NCBI GenBank assembly: GCA_029933365.1
Contig: JAOZOH010000006.1
Span: forward strand, 1 to 45,962
Length of the DNA stretch: 45,962 nucleotides
Direction of reading: 5' to 3'
Source of the DNA: Desulfuromusa sp.
Lineage (GTDB): Bacteria > Desulfobacterota > Desulfuromonadia > Desulfuromonadales > Geopsychrobacteraceae
This document shows, piece by piece, positions 1-7,766 of the stretch. Each line of letters begins with the position of its first letter. Positions within the stretch are counted from its first letter, which is position 1. A program made the position numbers and the translations under genes. The notes under the pieces are model-generated. The model searched no databases, was not told where the DNA came from, and saw nothing but the letters and a program-made list of their open reading frames with translations.

Positions 1-1
1 A

Positions 2-67
2 GATTACATCGGTAGCATAGCTGAATTTGCAGGTAAGGACGAATTCACCCTGGCTGCCCCCCCGTAA
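2..67 (+). CDS. possible 3' end of an unidentified gene
   Basis: The second forward frame is open from the window edge to a TAA at 65-67 and encodes about 21 residues ending in TLAAPP. It may be the C-terminus of a gene that starts outside the window, convergent with the receiver gene that follows. The stretch is too short to identify and could be chance. Confidence 0.3.
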   Translation, partial: DYIGSIAEFAGKDEFTLAAPP

Positions 68-99
68 GAGAAGCATCTACTTCAGAATTAAAGAGCTAA

Positions 100-2061
100 C
101 TATGCACTCTCTTTTATTTTACGAATTTCTTCACTGATCATAGCTTCGGCCAAATCGGGGACAACTTCCCAGGCAATTTTTTCAAGCATTTCACCAGCTA
201 GTTTTTCAATCATCGGTCCCGCAACATTGGTCACAACTTCTTTCAGCTCTTCATCAGAAAGTTCGCGTAACTGCTGCTCGACCTGCACAGTTGCAGAATC
301 TTCAGCTTCAGCAGTGCCAAGATGGACAGCAGCAACCCCGGCAGCGAGACCAACTGCACCCGCTGTAACAGCAGTAACATCACTGTCATCTTCCTCAGAT
401 GCATCAAAATAAAAATCTTCATCCTCAGTCACTGTTACTAAAGGTTCTAAATCCTCAGCCAAATCGGCAACTTCTTCGACAGGTGCGGCTTCTTCCTCAA
501 GCAGTTCAATCTCTTCCTCAACCAGGTCAGCTTCTCCTTCAACCAGGTCAGCTTCTCCTTCAACCAGGTCAACCTCTTCTTCAACAGATTCAGATTCAGT
601 AGCCATCTCTTCCATAACAAACGGTTCAATATTCTCAGCCGCAGCTTCTTCTAATTCTTCCAGCGGTTCAGACTCAATAATATCATCTTCAGAAAGATCT
701 AAAATTTCATCATCAGCAGAAGTATTATCATCTATTGTTGCAGTAAACGGCACGTCGCTATCTTCTGTGGCAATTGGATCTTGCAGCATGGGCTCAAGTT
801 CAGCCGACTCATCCTCTTCCTGCAACTCCATAATGGCTTCTTCATCGTCTGCTTCTGCAACAAAGGAATTAGATTCCTCAGTAGTAAAATCAACTTCAGC
901 GTTCGGCTCCACTAATTCGTCCGCCATTAACTCCAGAGGTTCATCTTCTGCTGTCGTTGCTGCTAAATAGTCTGATTCTTCGGCAGCGACAGCGGAACCC
1001 TCATCCAATTCATCAAGTAACTCCAGCGGCTCATCATTTTCGAGATCAGGAACAAAATAGGCCGCTTCCTCAGTCACATCAGTAGTGGACTGTTGAAAAT
1101 CATCTTCAGCTTCGCTGTAAGCTGAAAAATCGACAGGCTCAGCCACTTCTGCTGGTGGTTGCGAAACTATGTCAGAAACTGGTTCAACCTCATCTCCTAG
1201 CTCAGTCACCGTTTCTTCTTCTATGAGATCAACACCTGCAAAAGGCTCCGCTTGAAATTCTTCTACGCCGCTTGCTGCAGAGGCCTCTTCAACCAAGTCA
1301 GTTTCAACTTCATCAACAGGGAGATCCATTTCATCGTCTTCAGCTGCAAATGCAGAAATAACCTCCTCATCAGTAGCCGGTTCAATGGCAATATCATCAG
1401 CTCCTGAAGGATCAATAACGTCTGCAGCAAATGAGACCTGTTCCGCTGAATCAAGAGTAGCAGCTGAACTTGGTTCCTGCAGATCCTCTTCCGCAAAAGA
1501 AACCGCATCCCAAATATCGTCTGGAGAGTCCTCATCGGCCTCATCGGTGGGTGCAGCTAAGTCATCCACTTCATTGAAACCAAGAACTTCTTCATTGACA
1601 GGTTGATCTTCATCAATCCCGGCTGCCTCCACTGTGTCTTCCACAGGGGCATCTATGGTATCTGCTACGGCAACACCAGCCATTCTTACCGGCTCAGCTT
1701 CGAGAAGTTGAGAAACTTTATCCAGAAGAGCTTGCGATTCAAATGGTTTCGTCAACCAACCATCGGCACAGACCTCCCCCGCCTTTGCTTCGTCAAAATG
1801 GTCAAAAGCTCCCGGCAACAGTAACACCGAGGTGTTCGATAAACTCGGTTCACTCTTGATAGCGCGACATAGCTCAAAACCATCTTTACCAGGCATTGAA
1901 ATATCAGCGATCACCAAATCAGGGATTTCTTCTAGCGCCTTTGTAAAAGCACTATCCCCATCATCCGTCATCTCAAGCTGATATTCTTCTGTCGAGAAGA
2001 TAATACCGACGACTTTCTGAATGGTAATACTATCATCGGCCAACAGCAGTTTTTTCATCAT
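100..2061 (-). CDS. receiver-domain protein with very long acidic linker
   Basis: 653 residues. Residues 2-122 form a CheY-like receiver with acidic pocket D9/D10, phosphoacceptor D53 (IADISMPG) and the conserved lysine in TKPF. Residues ~125-590 are an extremely Asp/Glu-rich low-complexity linker with almost no basic residues. The last ~60 residues (from RELSDEEL) form a helical tail ending in EKIAWEVVPDLAEAMI. This head-linker-tail plan resembles the FrzS-like and Geobacter-type single-domain regulators; the output is probably protein-protein contact, since no DNA-binding or enzymatic domain is visible. The start ATG overlaps the stop of the upstream CheW gene (two ATGs at 2061 and 2058), with GAGGAGG just upstream, so translation is probably coupled. 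The linker contains an in-frame 21-bp tandem repeat. Phosphodonor kinase unknown. Confidence 0.85.
   Translation of the reverse strand: MMKKLLLADDSITIQKVVGIIFSTEEYQLEMTDDGDSAFTKALEEIPDLVIADISMPGKDGFELCRAIKSEPSLSNTSVLLLPGAFDHFDEAKAGEVCADGWLTKPFESQALLDKVSQLLEAEPVRMAGVAVADTIDAPVEDTVEAAGIDEDQPVNEEVLGFNEVDDLAAPTDEADEDSPDDIWDAVSFAEEDLQEPSSAATLDSAEQVSFAADVIDPSGADDIAIEPATDEEVISAFAAEDDEMDLPVDEVETDLVEEASAASGVEEFQAEPFAGVDLIEEETVTELGDEVEPVSDIVSQPPAEVAEPVDFSAYSEAEDDFQQSTTDVTEEAAYFVPDLENDEPLELLDELDEGSAVAAEESDYLAATTAEDEPLELMADELVEPNAEVDFTTEESNSFVAEADDEEAIMELQEEDESAELEPMLQDPIATEDSDVPFTATIDDNTSADDEILDLSEDDIIESEPLEELEEAAAENIEPFVMEEMATESESVEEEVDLVEGEADLVEGEADLVEEEIELLEEEAAPVEEVADLAEDLEPLVTVTEDEDFYFDASEEDDSDVTAVTAGAVGLAAGVAAVHLGTAEAEDSATVQVEQQLRELSDEELKEVVTNVAGPMIEKLAGEMLEKIAWEVVPDLAEAMISEEIRKIKESA
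519..581. repeat. 21-bp tandem repeat, three units, in acidic linker
   Basis: Three head-to-tail 21-bp units at 519-539, 540-560 and 561-581. The first two are identical and the third differs at a few bases. On the minus strand each encodes a seven-residue acidic unit of the type EADLVEG. The repeat is in frame, so copy-number change would lengthen or shorten the linker without breaking the gene. Confidence 0.85.
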
Positions 2062-2525
2062 TGATGCCTCCTCGCACCACCAGTATTAGGCTGATTTTGC
2101 CAAAACCCCTGGGTCATTTCTATGGCTAAAAAATCGATGTCCAAAACGTTATACTCTTCACCTTGATATGTAAATTTGGCAACCGTACTAAAACTTATCT
2201 CTTGTGCATCAATTGGCGATAGCTCACCTTTTTGTTCAGCAACAATTCGACCGGTCAAGTCAGCCGGCAAAGCAACAGTGCCATATTCTGATTCGACCAG
2301 CACTTGATAACTCTCTGTTGTTTGCCCCAGCAGAATTTTCTCTCCTACCATCTGACTCAAATCCAGCAGGGGAATGAGTTGACCAGCATCAACCAGAACA
2401 GCTAAAACCGCTCCGGGAAGACGCGGCAACAAATAGCTTTTCGAATTCTGGAGGATCTTTTGAATCTGCGGCAATGAAACCGCAAAACCATACTCTCCAA
2501 TTCTAAACAGCCCGAGACGACTCAT
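2058..2525 (-). CDS. CheW-like domain protein (second)
   Basis: 155 residues forming one CheW-like domain. It opens with the family pattern LFRIGEYGFAVSLPQIQKIL, followed by a strand-rich core with the LIPLLDLSQMVG segment and VALPADLTGRIV, where CheW and CheA contact. CheW proteins link chemoreceptors to a CheA kinase. It overlaps the upstream CheW gene by ATGA and the downstream receiver gene by its stop codon, so all three are probably one translationally coupled unit. No CheA, receptor or methylation enzymes are in the window, so these may work with a distant chemosensory cluster. Family assignment good, pathway unknown. Confidence 0.8.
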   Translation of the reverse strand: MSRLGLFRIGEYGFAVSLPQIQKILQNSKSYLLPRLPGAVLAVLVDAGQLIPLLDLSQMVGEKILLGQTTESYQVLVESEYGTVALPADLTGRIVAEQKGELSPIDAQEISFSTVAKFTYQGEEYNVLDIDFLAIEMTQGFWQNQPNTGGARRHQ

Positions 2526-2974
2526 ACCAACGCAGCAGCCGATCCGTAATAGCGTTCCGGTTCAAAAACAATCATAGGTTCGTTGTCTAAAAGCTTAATC
2601 TGCGAGTAAAAACTCATCGCTGCAACCCTTAAAAGAAAAGGGATCTCACAGGTTTGAAAGTTTTCTGTAGCAGATAATTCGTCCACTCTGTCCACTAGCA
2701 AAGCCCAATTTCCCTCAGAACCGCGGAGAATAACAGCGATTTTATCCTGCAGTTTAACCTCAGAACAAATATCCAGTTTCAACGCTGGATCAACTACAGG
2801 AATCCACGTCTGCCGAAATTGCAGCGCTGAGACAATCCCTCGACCAATATCACTACGACTGGAATCGAGAGCCCCAGCTATGTGTTCGACAACCTCAACG
2901 ACCTCGCCTAACTCCAGCAAAAAGCCTGTTTTTCCTAAGCGAAAAATAAGTTTCTTGCTACCAACTTTTATCAT
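2522..2974 (-). CDS. CheW-like domain protein (first)
   Basis: 150 residues with a single CheW-like fold. Visible features are LIFRLGKTGFLLELGEVVEVV at the N-terminus, WIPVVDPALKLD in the middle and WALLVDRVDEL towards the end, which match the order of strands in CheW. It is the first gene of a three-gene unit with a second CheW and a receiver protein, with four-base overlaps. Two dissimilar CheW proteins side by side suggest a split scaffold, or that one has been adapted to bind the long-linker receiver protein. A promoter-like sequence lies upstream at 3027-3055. Confidence 0.8.
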   Translation of the reverse strand: MIKVGSKKLIFRLGKTGFLLELGEVVEVVEHIAGALDSSRSDIGRGIVSALQFRQTWIPVVDPALKLDICSEVKLQDKIAVILRGSEGNWALLVDRVDELSATENFQTCEIPFLLRVAAMSFYSQIKLLDNEPMIVFEPERYYGSAAALV

Positions 2975-3026
2975 AAAGCCTCTAAAACTTCTCGAACTCC
3001 TTGATTTTTCAAGGAAAGCGCTTCAA

Positions 3027-3055
3027 AAGCTAACATAGAGATTAGAGACTGTCAA
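3027..3055 (-). promoter_or_regulatory. sigma70-like promoter for cheW-cheW-receiver genes
   Basis: On the minus strand a perfect -35 TTGACA (3050-3055) is followed after 17 bp by TAGCTT (3027-3032), a weak -10. A 7-bp inverted repeat TCCTTGA/TCAAGGA with a TTTT loop follows at 2998-3015. The spacing and perfect -35 support a promoter in the 116-bp gap after dgt. Confidence 0.45.
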
Positions 3056-3090
3056 GCTTTTATCAATAAACTCCAATAAGTTATTACACA

Positions 3091-4131
3091 TCAAATACTT
3101 TTCCATGATTGCGGTAGAAAACATTCCCGATAGAGGGCCAAAGCAAAACGATCGGTCATCCCAGCAATAAAATCGGCCACTGAAACCTCCAAACTATCTC
3201 CGGCAAAGCGTCGCCCACCGTGCTGCAGGAAGATACCTTCATTGCCACAAAAGTAGAGAAACAGTTCCTCAAGTAGATGTGAGGCTTTATTAAATTCACC
3301 CTGGACAGATTCCGCGTGGTAGACATGCTCAAACAGCCAACTTCGCAAGGTCCTGATTGTTTCATCCATCTCTGCCGAAAGACGGATCTGAAGATCATCT
3401 CCCAACATTGATTCACTGATCAAATCTCGAATCATCCGGTCAATTCTGCAAGAATGGCGCAGACCAACCACAGCTGATATTTCTTTGGGAATATCGGTCG
3501 ACTTGATGACATGTCCACGAATAGCATCATCAAGATCATGACTGACATAGGCAATAATATCTGCTAATCGGACAACTTGGCCTTCCAGAGTTTGAGCACG
3601 GGAGTGCGCATCCGGAGTCAATAGCCCTCCCTGTCCTTTAGAATGCTTTAAAATCCCATCACGGACTTCATAGGTAAGGTTCAATCCTTTACCGTCCTTT
3701 TCCAATACGTCAACAACCCGCAAACTCTGTTTAACATGACGAAAACCACCCGGCAACAGGCTATTCAAAACCCGCTCTCCAACATGCCCAAAAGGGGTAT
3801 GGCCAAGGTCGTGCCCTAAGGCGATTGCTTCAGTAAGATCTTCATTGAGACGTAATGCCCGGGAAATAGTACGGGCGACCTGAGAAACTTCAAGGGTGTG
3901 AGTCAGGCGAGTACGATAATGGTCCCCCTCCGGAGAGAGGAAAACCTGGGTCTTATATTTAAGTCTCCTGAAAGCCTTACTGTGTAAAATACGATCACGA
4001 TCATGTTGAAAAACTGTCCGAATAGTACACACTTTGGACGGAAACTTCCGACCCTGACTTTTTGAACTTAAGCAAGCTCTGGACGAAAGTGCTTGCAGTT
4101 CAAAATTTTCAATAGATTGTCTAATATTCAT
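3091..4131 (-). CDS. dgt: dGTPase-like HD-domain triphosphohydrolase
   Basis: 346 residues, the length of the shorter deoxyguanosinetriphosphate triphosphohydrolase-like proteins. The family releases inorganic triphosphate from dNTPs. The HD metal site is visible: H in RLTHTLEV, the HDLGHTPFGH motif, and a later Asp in VRLADIIAYVSHDLDDA. The N-terminal FRRLKYKTQVF and SPEGDHYRTRLTH segments are hallmarks of the family. The start has an AGGTG Shine-Dalgarno sequence 6 bases upstream. It is divergent from the MucR-type gene across ~190 bp of AT-rich DNA. Some family members act as phage-defence dGTPases, but nothing here distinguishes that from nucleotide-pool housekeeping. Confidence 0.88.
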   Translation of the reverse strand: MNIRQSIENFELQALSSRACLSSKSQGRKFPSKVCTIRTVFQHDRDRILHSKAFRRLKYKTQVFLSPEGDHYRTRLTHTLEVSQVARTISRALRLNEDLTEAIALGHDLGHTPFGHVGERVLNSLLPGGFRHVKQSLRVVDVLEKDGKGLNLTYEVRDGILKHSKGQGGLLTPDAHSRAQTLEGQVVRLADIIAYVSHDLDDAIRGHVIKSTDIPKEISAVVGLRHSCRIDRMIRDLISESMLGDDLQIRLSAEMDETIRTLRSWLFEHVYHAESVQGEFNKASHLLEELFLYFCGNEGIFLQHGGRRFAGDSLEVSVADFIAGMTDRFALALYRECFLPQSWKSI

Positions 4132-4320
4132 CCAAACACCTGTCGTATTTAACTATAAAAGCCCTATCAAGTATTTTCTTAACAATTTATCGCTGTAACA
4201 GTAGTACAAAAACACAAGAGATAAAACTGCTATAAAGTTAAAAAGAAAATTAATTCTTGCCTTGTTTTAAATTATATTCTAAAAATTATTTTCCCTTTGA
4301 CCCAACAGGAGAAATAAAAA
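4132..4320. promoter_or_regulatory. AT-rich divergent promoter region dgt / mucR
   Basis: This 189-bp AT-rich gap separates two divergent genes and must hold both promoters. I cannot place -35/-10 pairs convincingly. Ros/MucR proteins bind AT-rich promoter DNA and often their own gene, so autoregulation here is a reasonable inference. An AGGAG ribosome site lies just before the plus-strand start at 4321. Confidence 0.4.
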
Positions 4321-4743
4321 ATGGCGAATATCATGGAAATGGCAGCAGATATTATTGCGGCACATGCATCAACAACCCCCATGTCAAAAGAAGAACTGCT
4401 TGCTGAACTGAATGAAGTTCATGCGGCTCTTTCTTCTCTGGAAAAGGGAGAAGTTATGGAAACAGGTGAAGTGCTTGAAGAAGCTCCTGTCGTCAGTAGA
4501 AAAAAGGCCTTTGGTAAGGACAAAATCTATTGCATGATCTGCGGCAAGGGGTTCAAAACGCTTTCTCGACACCTGAAAACCGCTCATGACATGACGGCTA
4601 CAGAATACCGGAAGCAGTTTGATATTCCCCGCAGTCAGTCACTCGCATCAAAAAATTATTCAGAAACCCGCCGCAAAATGGCTGTTGATCGTGGTCTGGC
4701 CGATAATTTGGCCAAAGCTCGAGCAGCGCGGAAAAAAAAGTAA
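4321..4743 (+). CDS. MucR/Ros-family zinc-finger transcriptional regulator
   Basis: 140 residues. The first ~60 are an acidic helical N-terminus. Residues ~65-125 carry the Ros/MucR fold: YCMICGKGFKTLSRHLKTAH supplies the Cys2His2-type zinc site, followed by the family signature MTATEYRKQFDIP and SQSLASKNYSETRRKMA. The C-terminus is basic. In alphaproteobacteria these proteins silence AT-rich promoters of surface and virulence genes; deltaproteobacterial members are mostly untested. Start chosen by the CAGGAG site 8-9 bases upstream. The gene stands alone, ended by a strong hairpin shared with the convergent neighbour. Confidence 0.9.
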   Translation: MANIMEMAADIIAAHASTTPMSKEELLAELNEVHAALSSLEKGEVMETGEVLEEAPVVSRKKAFGKDKIYCMICGKGFKTLSRHLKTAHDMTATEYRKQFDIPRSQSLASKNYSETRRKMAVDRGLADNLAKARAARKKK

Positions 4744-4758
4744 GAGATTTTCAGTGAC

Positions 4759-4796
4759 AAGTAAAAAGGCGACCCTCACGAGTCGCCTTTTTACTT
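4759..4796. terminator. bidirectional rho-independent terminator
   Basis: Perfect 15-bp inverted repeat (4759-4773 with 4782-4796) and an 8-base loop. The stem contains AAAAAGGCGAC/GTCGCCTTTTT, so a U-run lies on the 3' side for either direction. It sits between the stops of two convergent genes and can serve both. Confidence 0.9.
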
Positions 4797-4810
4797 GAAA
4801 TACAACTGAT

Positions 4811-5197
4811 TTATTCCAGCCGGAACGGAATGGTCGCAATTTCATTTTGTTCTCCATCCAAGACAACAACCCTCCACTCCCCAGCCCACTGTGGCAAAAA
4901 CCGCTTAGATGAATAGGTTCGCCAATCTGAAGATCTGATTGGCAGCGTCACCCTGGCTAATTCATTGTCCTGAAAATACCAAACATGGGTGACCTCAGTG
5001 TCCCCCTGCGCACCAACAATCCGGGTAAAACAATATAATTTACCAAAATCAGCACGATAGGATTCAATCCGATCAACCGGTATTTGATTTTCAATTGCTG
5101 AAGTAATTGTTCCATCAGCAACCCTCAAGTCTGCCGCTTGAGCTACAGAAACACCCATGGCAACGATAACAACCATCAACATCAGTAGTTTTTTCAA
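4811..5197 (-). CDS. secreted DUF2914-domain protein
   Basis: About 128 residues. Residues 1-22 form a Sec signal peptide (MKKLLMLMV...SVAQA, cleaved before ADLRVADG). The rest matches the DUF2914 fold: FGKLYCFTRIVGA, VTHVWYFQDNELARV and AGEWRVVVLD are its recognisable strands. Function is unknown; the family is periplasmic or extracytoplasmic. I prefer the TTG start at 5197 because GGGGG lies about 8 bases upstream and it gives a clean MKKLL signal peptide. A GTG at 5203 is the alternative. The gene overlaps the end of deoB, suggesting co-transcription, though a functional link is not obvious. Confidence 0.8.
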   Translation of the reverse strand: MKKLLMLMVVIVAMGVSVAQAADLRVADGTITSAIENQIPVDRIESYRADFGKLYCFTRIVGAQGDTEVTHVWYFQDNELARVTLPIRSSDWRTYSSKRFLPQWAGEWRVVVLDGEQNEIATIPFRLE

Positions 5198-6384
5198 CTG
5201 CACGACCCCCTTTTGTCAGGTTTAAGTTGGGGAAAAAAACTTTGCCCCTCCGGTAAAAAAATCTGAAAATTATCTGCCACAGTTGCTCCAACATCAGCAA
5301 AGGTCTGACGAACCCCTAAATTTCTTGGAGCAAGGATAGCCTGAGAATAGAGTAACAACGGCACATATTCACGGCTGTGATCCGTTCCTGGAATGGTCGG
5401 GTCACAACCATGATCAGCAGTAATCATCACTAAATCATCAGCAGCTATTTTTTGCAACAGCTCGGGAAACCAACGATCAAATTCCTGTAATGCCCTGCCA
5501 AAACCGGCAACATCCAACCGATGCCCGTATAGCATATCAAAATCCACTAGATTGGTCATGATCAAACCACGATTTATTTTATCTAGAGCCTCCAAGGTCA
5601 TCCTCATGCCATCAGAGTTACCGCTGGTTGGAAATGATTCAGAAAGCCCCTCTCCGGCAAAAAGATCCCCAATTTTACCAATTCCACAGGTCGGTATACC
5701 TTGCTGTTGCAGTAAATTGAGTAATGTCACTTCGGGTGGCTTACGGGGAAAATCATGGCGGCCGGAGGTACGATAAAAATTAGCCGCACACGTTCCCTTA
5801 AAAGGTCGCGCAATAACCCGACAGACATTGTGTGGCAATAGAATTTTTTCCACCTGATGACAGATGGTATAGAGCCGCTCCGGGGAAATAATTTCTTCGT
5901 GGGCGGCAATTTGAAACACCGAATCACTGCTGGTATAGATAATCGGACGGCCAGTTTGTAGGTGTTTTTCACCCAGATCGCGGAGAATATCGGTTCCGCT
6001 AGCAGCGATATTGCCCAGAGGTTCGAGGCCAGTCTCTGCCATAAAAGCATTAACAATTTTTTTGGGGAACCCGTGGGGAAAGGTTGCAAACGGATGATCG
6101 AGGACCACTCCCGCCATTTCCCAATGACCGGTGATAGAGTCCTTTCCCGGGCTTTTTTCTACCATTTTACCCCAGCAACCAATGGGTGCAGAGATTTTCT
6201 TAACTCCTGCAACTGCCGCAATATGCCCAAGACCCAACTGTTCCAAGTGTGGCAAAGACAATCCACCGGCAGCTTGCGCAACATGCTGTAATGTTGCCGC
6301 CCCCTGATCCCCATATTTATCAGCATCGGGCAGGGCCCCGATACCGACACCATCCAATACGATCAGGATAATTCGTTTAAACAT
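5194..6384 (-). CDS. deoB: phosphopentomutase
   Basis: 396 residues, normal length for DeoB. It interconverts (deoxy)ribose 1-phosphate and 5-phosphate in nucleoside salvage. Alkaline-phosphatase-superfamily metal sites are visible: IVLDGVGIGALPDA at the N-terminus, the central GKDSITGHWEMAG with the phosphorylatable Thr, and TADHGCDPTIPGTDHSREYVP near the C-terminus. The start MFKRIILIVLDG is standard. It precedes the DUF2914 gene with a short overlap and follows argJ closely (33 bp), so the three may share a transcript. Confidence 0.96.
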   Translation of the reverse strand: MFKRIILIVLDGVGIGALPDADKYGDQGAATLQHVAQAAGGLSLPHLEQLGLGHIAAVAGVKKISAPIGCWGKMVEKSPGKDSITGHWEMAGVVLDHPFATFPHGFPKKIVNAFMAETGLEPLGNIAASGTDILRDLGEKHLQTGRPIIYTSSDSVFQIAAHEEIISPERLYTICHQVEKILLPHNVCRVIARPFKGTCAANFYRTSGRHDFPRKPPEVTLLNLLQQQGIPTCGIGKIGDLFAGEGLSESFPTSGNSDGMRMTLEALDKINRGLIMTNLVDFDMLYGHRLDVAGFGRALQEFDRWFPELLQKIAADDLVMITADHGCDPTIPGTDHSREYVPLLLYSQAILAPRNLGVRQTFADVGATVADNFQIFLPEGQSFFPQLKPDKRGSCS

Positions 6385-6417
6385 GATGCACTCGCAAAAA
6401 TGAATCAGATGGAGAAA

Positions 6418-7608
6418 TCAGGTGCGATAATCTGCATTGATTTTGACATACTCATAGCTGAGATCAGAGGTGTAGTAGCTTGATTCAGCTTGGCCTTGAT
6501 GCAGATCGACGGTCACAACAAACTCATCCAGCTGCAACACCTTGCTCGCTGCGGCCTCCTGCTCTCCCCCAACAGCCAAACCGTTTACCGCCACAGGAAT
6601 CTGATTAAAACCGATATCGATCCGATTCGGGTCAATATCAATTCCGGAATATCCGACCGCTGCAATAATTCTCCCCCAGTTGGCATCCTCACCAAAAAAA
6701 GCTGTCTTCACCAGAGACGACATTGCAACTGAGCGCGCAGCTATTCTGGCGGAATCTTCACTTTGGGCACCGACAACCTTGATTTCAACCAGTTTAGTTG
6801 CCCCTTCCCCGTCGCGGACAATCATTTTGGCAAGATCCAGAAGCACCCGTTCCAAGTGTTCGATAAATATTTTTGCCTCATCCGTATCGGGTTTGATCAC
6901 TGCAGAATTAGCTGCTCCGTTGGCCAGCAAAAGAACCATATCATTGGTAGAGGTATCACCATCCACAGAAATGGAATTAAAGCTTTTCTGCACCGCCTGT
7001 TGCAATGCTGTGTTAAGTAACTCAGGGGCAACTTGTGCATCAGTGAGGATAAATCCGAGCATCGTGGCCATATTGGGATGAATCATCCCGGCCCCTTTTG
7101 CAAGGCCGAGAATTCTATAGTCTAGCTCCCCTTGTTCCTCCGCAGCAGCAATCTTTGAAAAAGCATCAGTGGTCATCATTGCTGCTGCCAAGATAGGAGC
7201 TTGATCCGCAGATAAACTTGCCACAAGTTGAGGAATTCCAGTAGCAAAAGGTTCCAGTGGAAGGGGTTCACCAATGACCCCGGTGGATGCAACTGCGATC
7301 AAGTCATCAGCTATCTGCAACTGTCCTGCAAGTAATTGAAGGGTCATTTCAGCAGTCTGTAAACCTGCGGCACCCGTACAAGCATTTGCGTTGCCGCTGT
7401 TGACCAAGATAGCCTGACATTTCCCCTTGGCAATGTTTGGCTTAGTCAATATCAATGGTGCAGCAATCACTTTATTGAGGGTAAAAACGCCAGCACAATC
7501 TGCAGGACGATCAGAAAAGATCAGTCCCAAATCAAGCTTTCCCGATTTTTTAATCCCACCAGCCATTCCTGAAAAACGGAACCCGGCAGGGATATCAACT
7601 CTATTCAT
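6418..7608 (-). CDS. argJ: bifunctional ornithine acetyltransferase / N-acetylglutamate synthase
   Basis: 396 residues from the chosen start. ArgJ transfers acetyl from N-acetylornithine to glutamate in the arginine pathway, and many versions also acetylate glutamate from acetyl-CoA. It self-cleaves at the Thr of the conserved PNMATMLGF segment, present here, and the flanking AKGAGMIHP and later DGDSTSNDM-like SVDGDTSTND motifs are intact. The frame is open upstream, but I start at ATG 7608 (MNRVDIPAGF) because the extra 30 codons lie inside a repeat element and do not look like protein. A short GNAT-type ArgA is encoded at 13.5-14.0 kb, so both routes to N-acetylglutamate may exist. Confidence 0.95.
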   Translation of the reverse strand: MNRVDIPAGFRFSGMAGGIKKSGKLDLGLIFSDRPADCAGVFTLNKVIAAPLILTKPNIAKGKCQAILVNSGNANACTGAAGLQTAEMTLQLLAGQLQIADDLIAVASTGVIGEPLPLEPFATGIPQLVASLSADQAPILAAAMMTTDAFSKIAAAEEQGELDYRILGLAKGAGMIHPNMATMLGFILTDAQVAPELLNTALQQAVQKSFNSISVDGDTSTNDMVLLLANGAANSAVIKPDTDEAKIFIEHLERVLLDLAKMIVRDGEGATKLVEIKVVGAQSEDSARIAARSVAMSSLVKTAFFGEDANWGRIIAAVGYSGIDIDPNRIDIGFNQIPVAVNGLAVGGEQEAAASKVLQLDEFVVTVDLHQGQAESSYYTSDLSYEYVKINADYRT

Positions 7609-7635
7609 ATTCGATGGTCTCACAAAAACGAATGA

Positions 7636-7762
7636 GATGGCTAAGCAAAAATTTTGCACCACAAGGCGTAGTGGTTTTTCGAGGGTGAAGACATACATAT
7701 TGTATGTCGAAGTCTCGAAAAACTGCTACAACGCCGTGGAGCGGACTTTTTGCAACGCCATC
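7636..7762. repeat. long-hairpin interspersed repeat, copy 1
   Basis: 127-bp element starting GATGGCTAAGCAAAAA and ending TTTTTGCAACGCCATC. The two halves are imperfect reverse complements along the whole length. The centre is an 8-bp hairpin GACATACA-tat-TGTATGTC enclosed by TTTTTCGAG/CTCGAAAAA and a bulged GGCGTAG/CTACaACGCC stem. Related copies lie at 12242-12367 and 15778-15904. It starts 4 bp after the stop codon of the downstream histidine kinase gene. Confidence 0.9.
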
Positions 7763-7766
7763 ATAT

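Noticed and set aside
7609..7698. Thirty-codon N-terminal extension of argJ
   Set aside because: It lies partly in repeat copy 1, has no family similarity, and ATG 7608 gives the normal ArgJ N-terminus.
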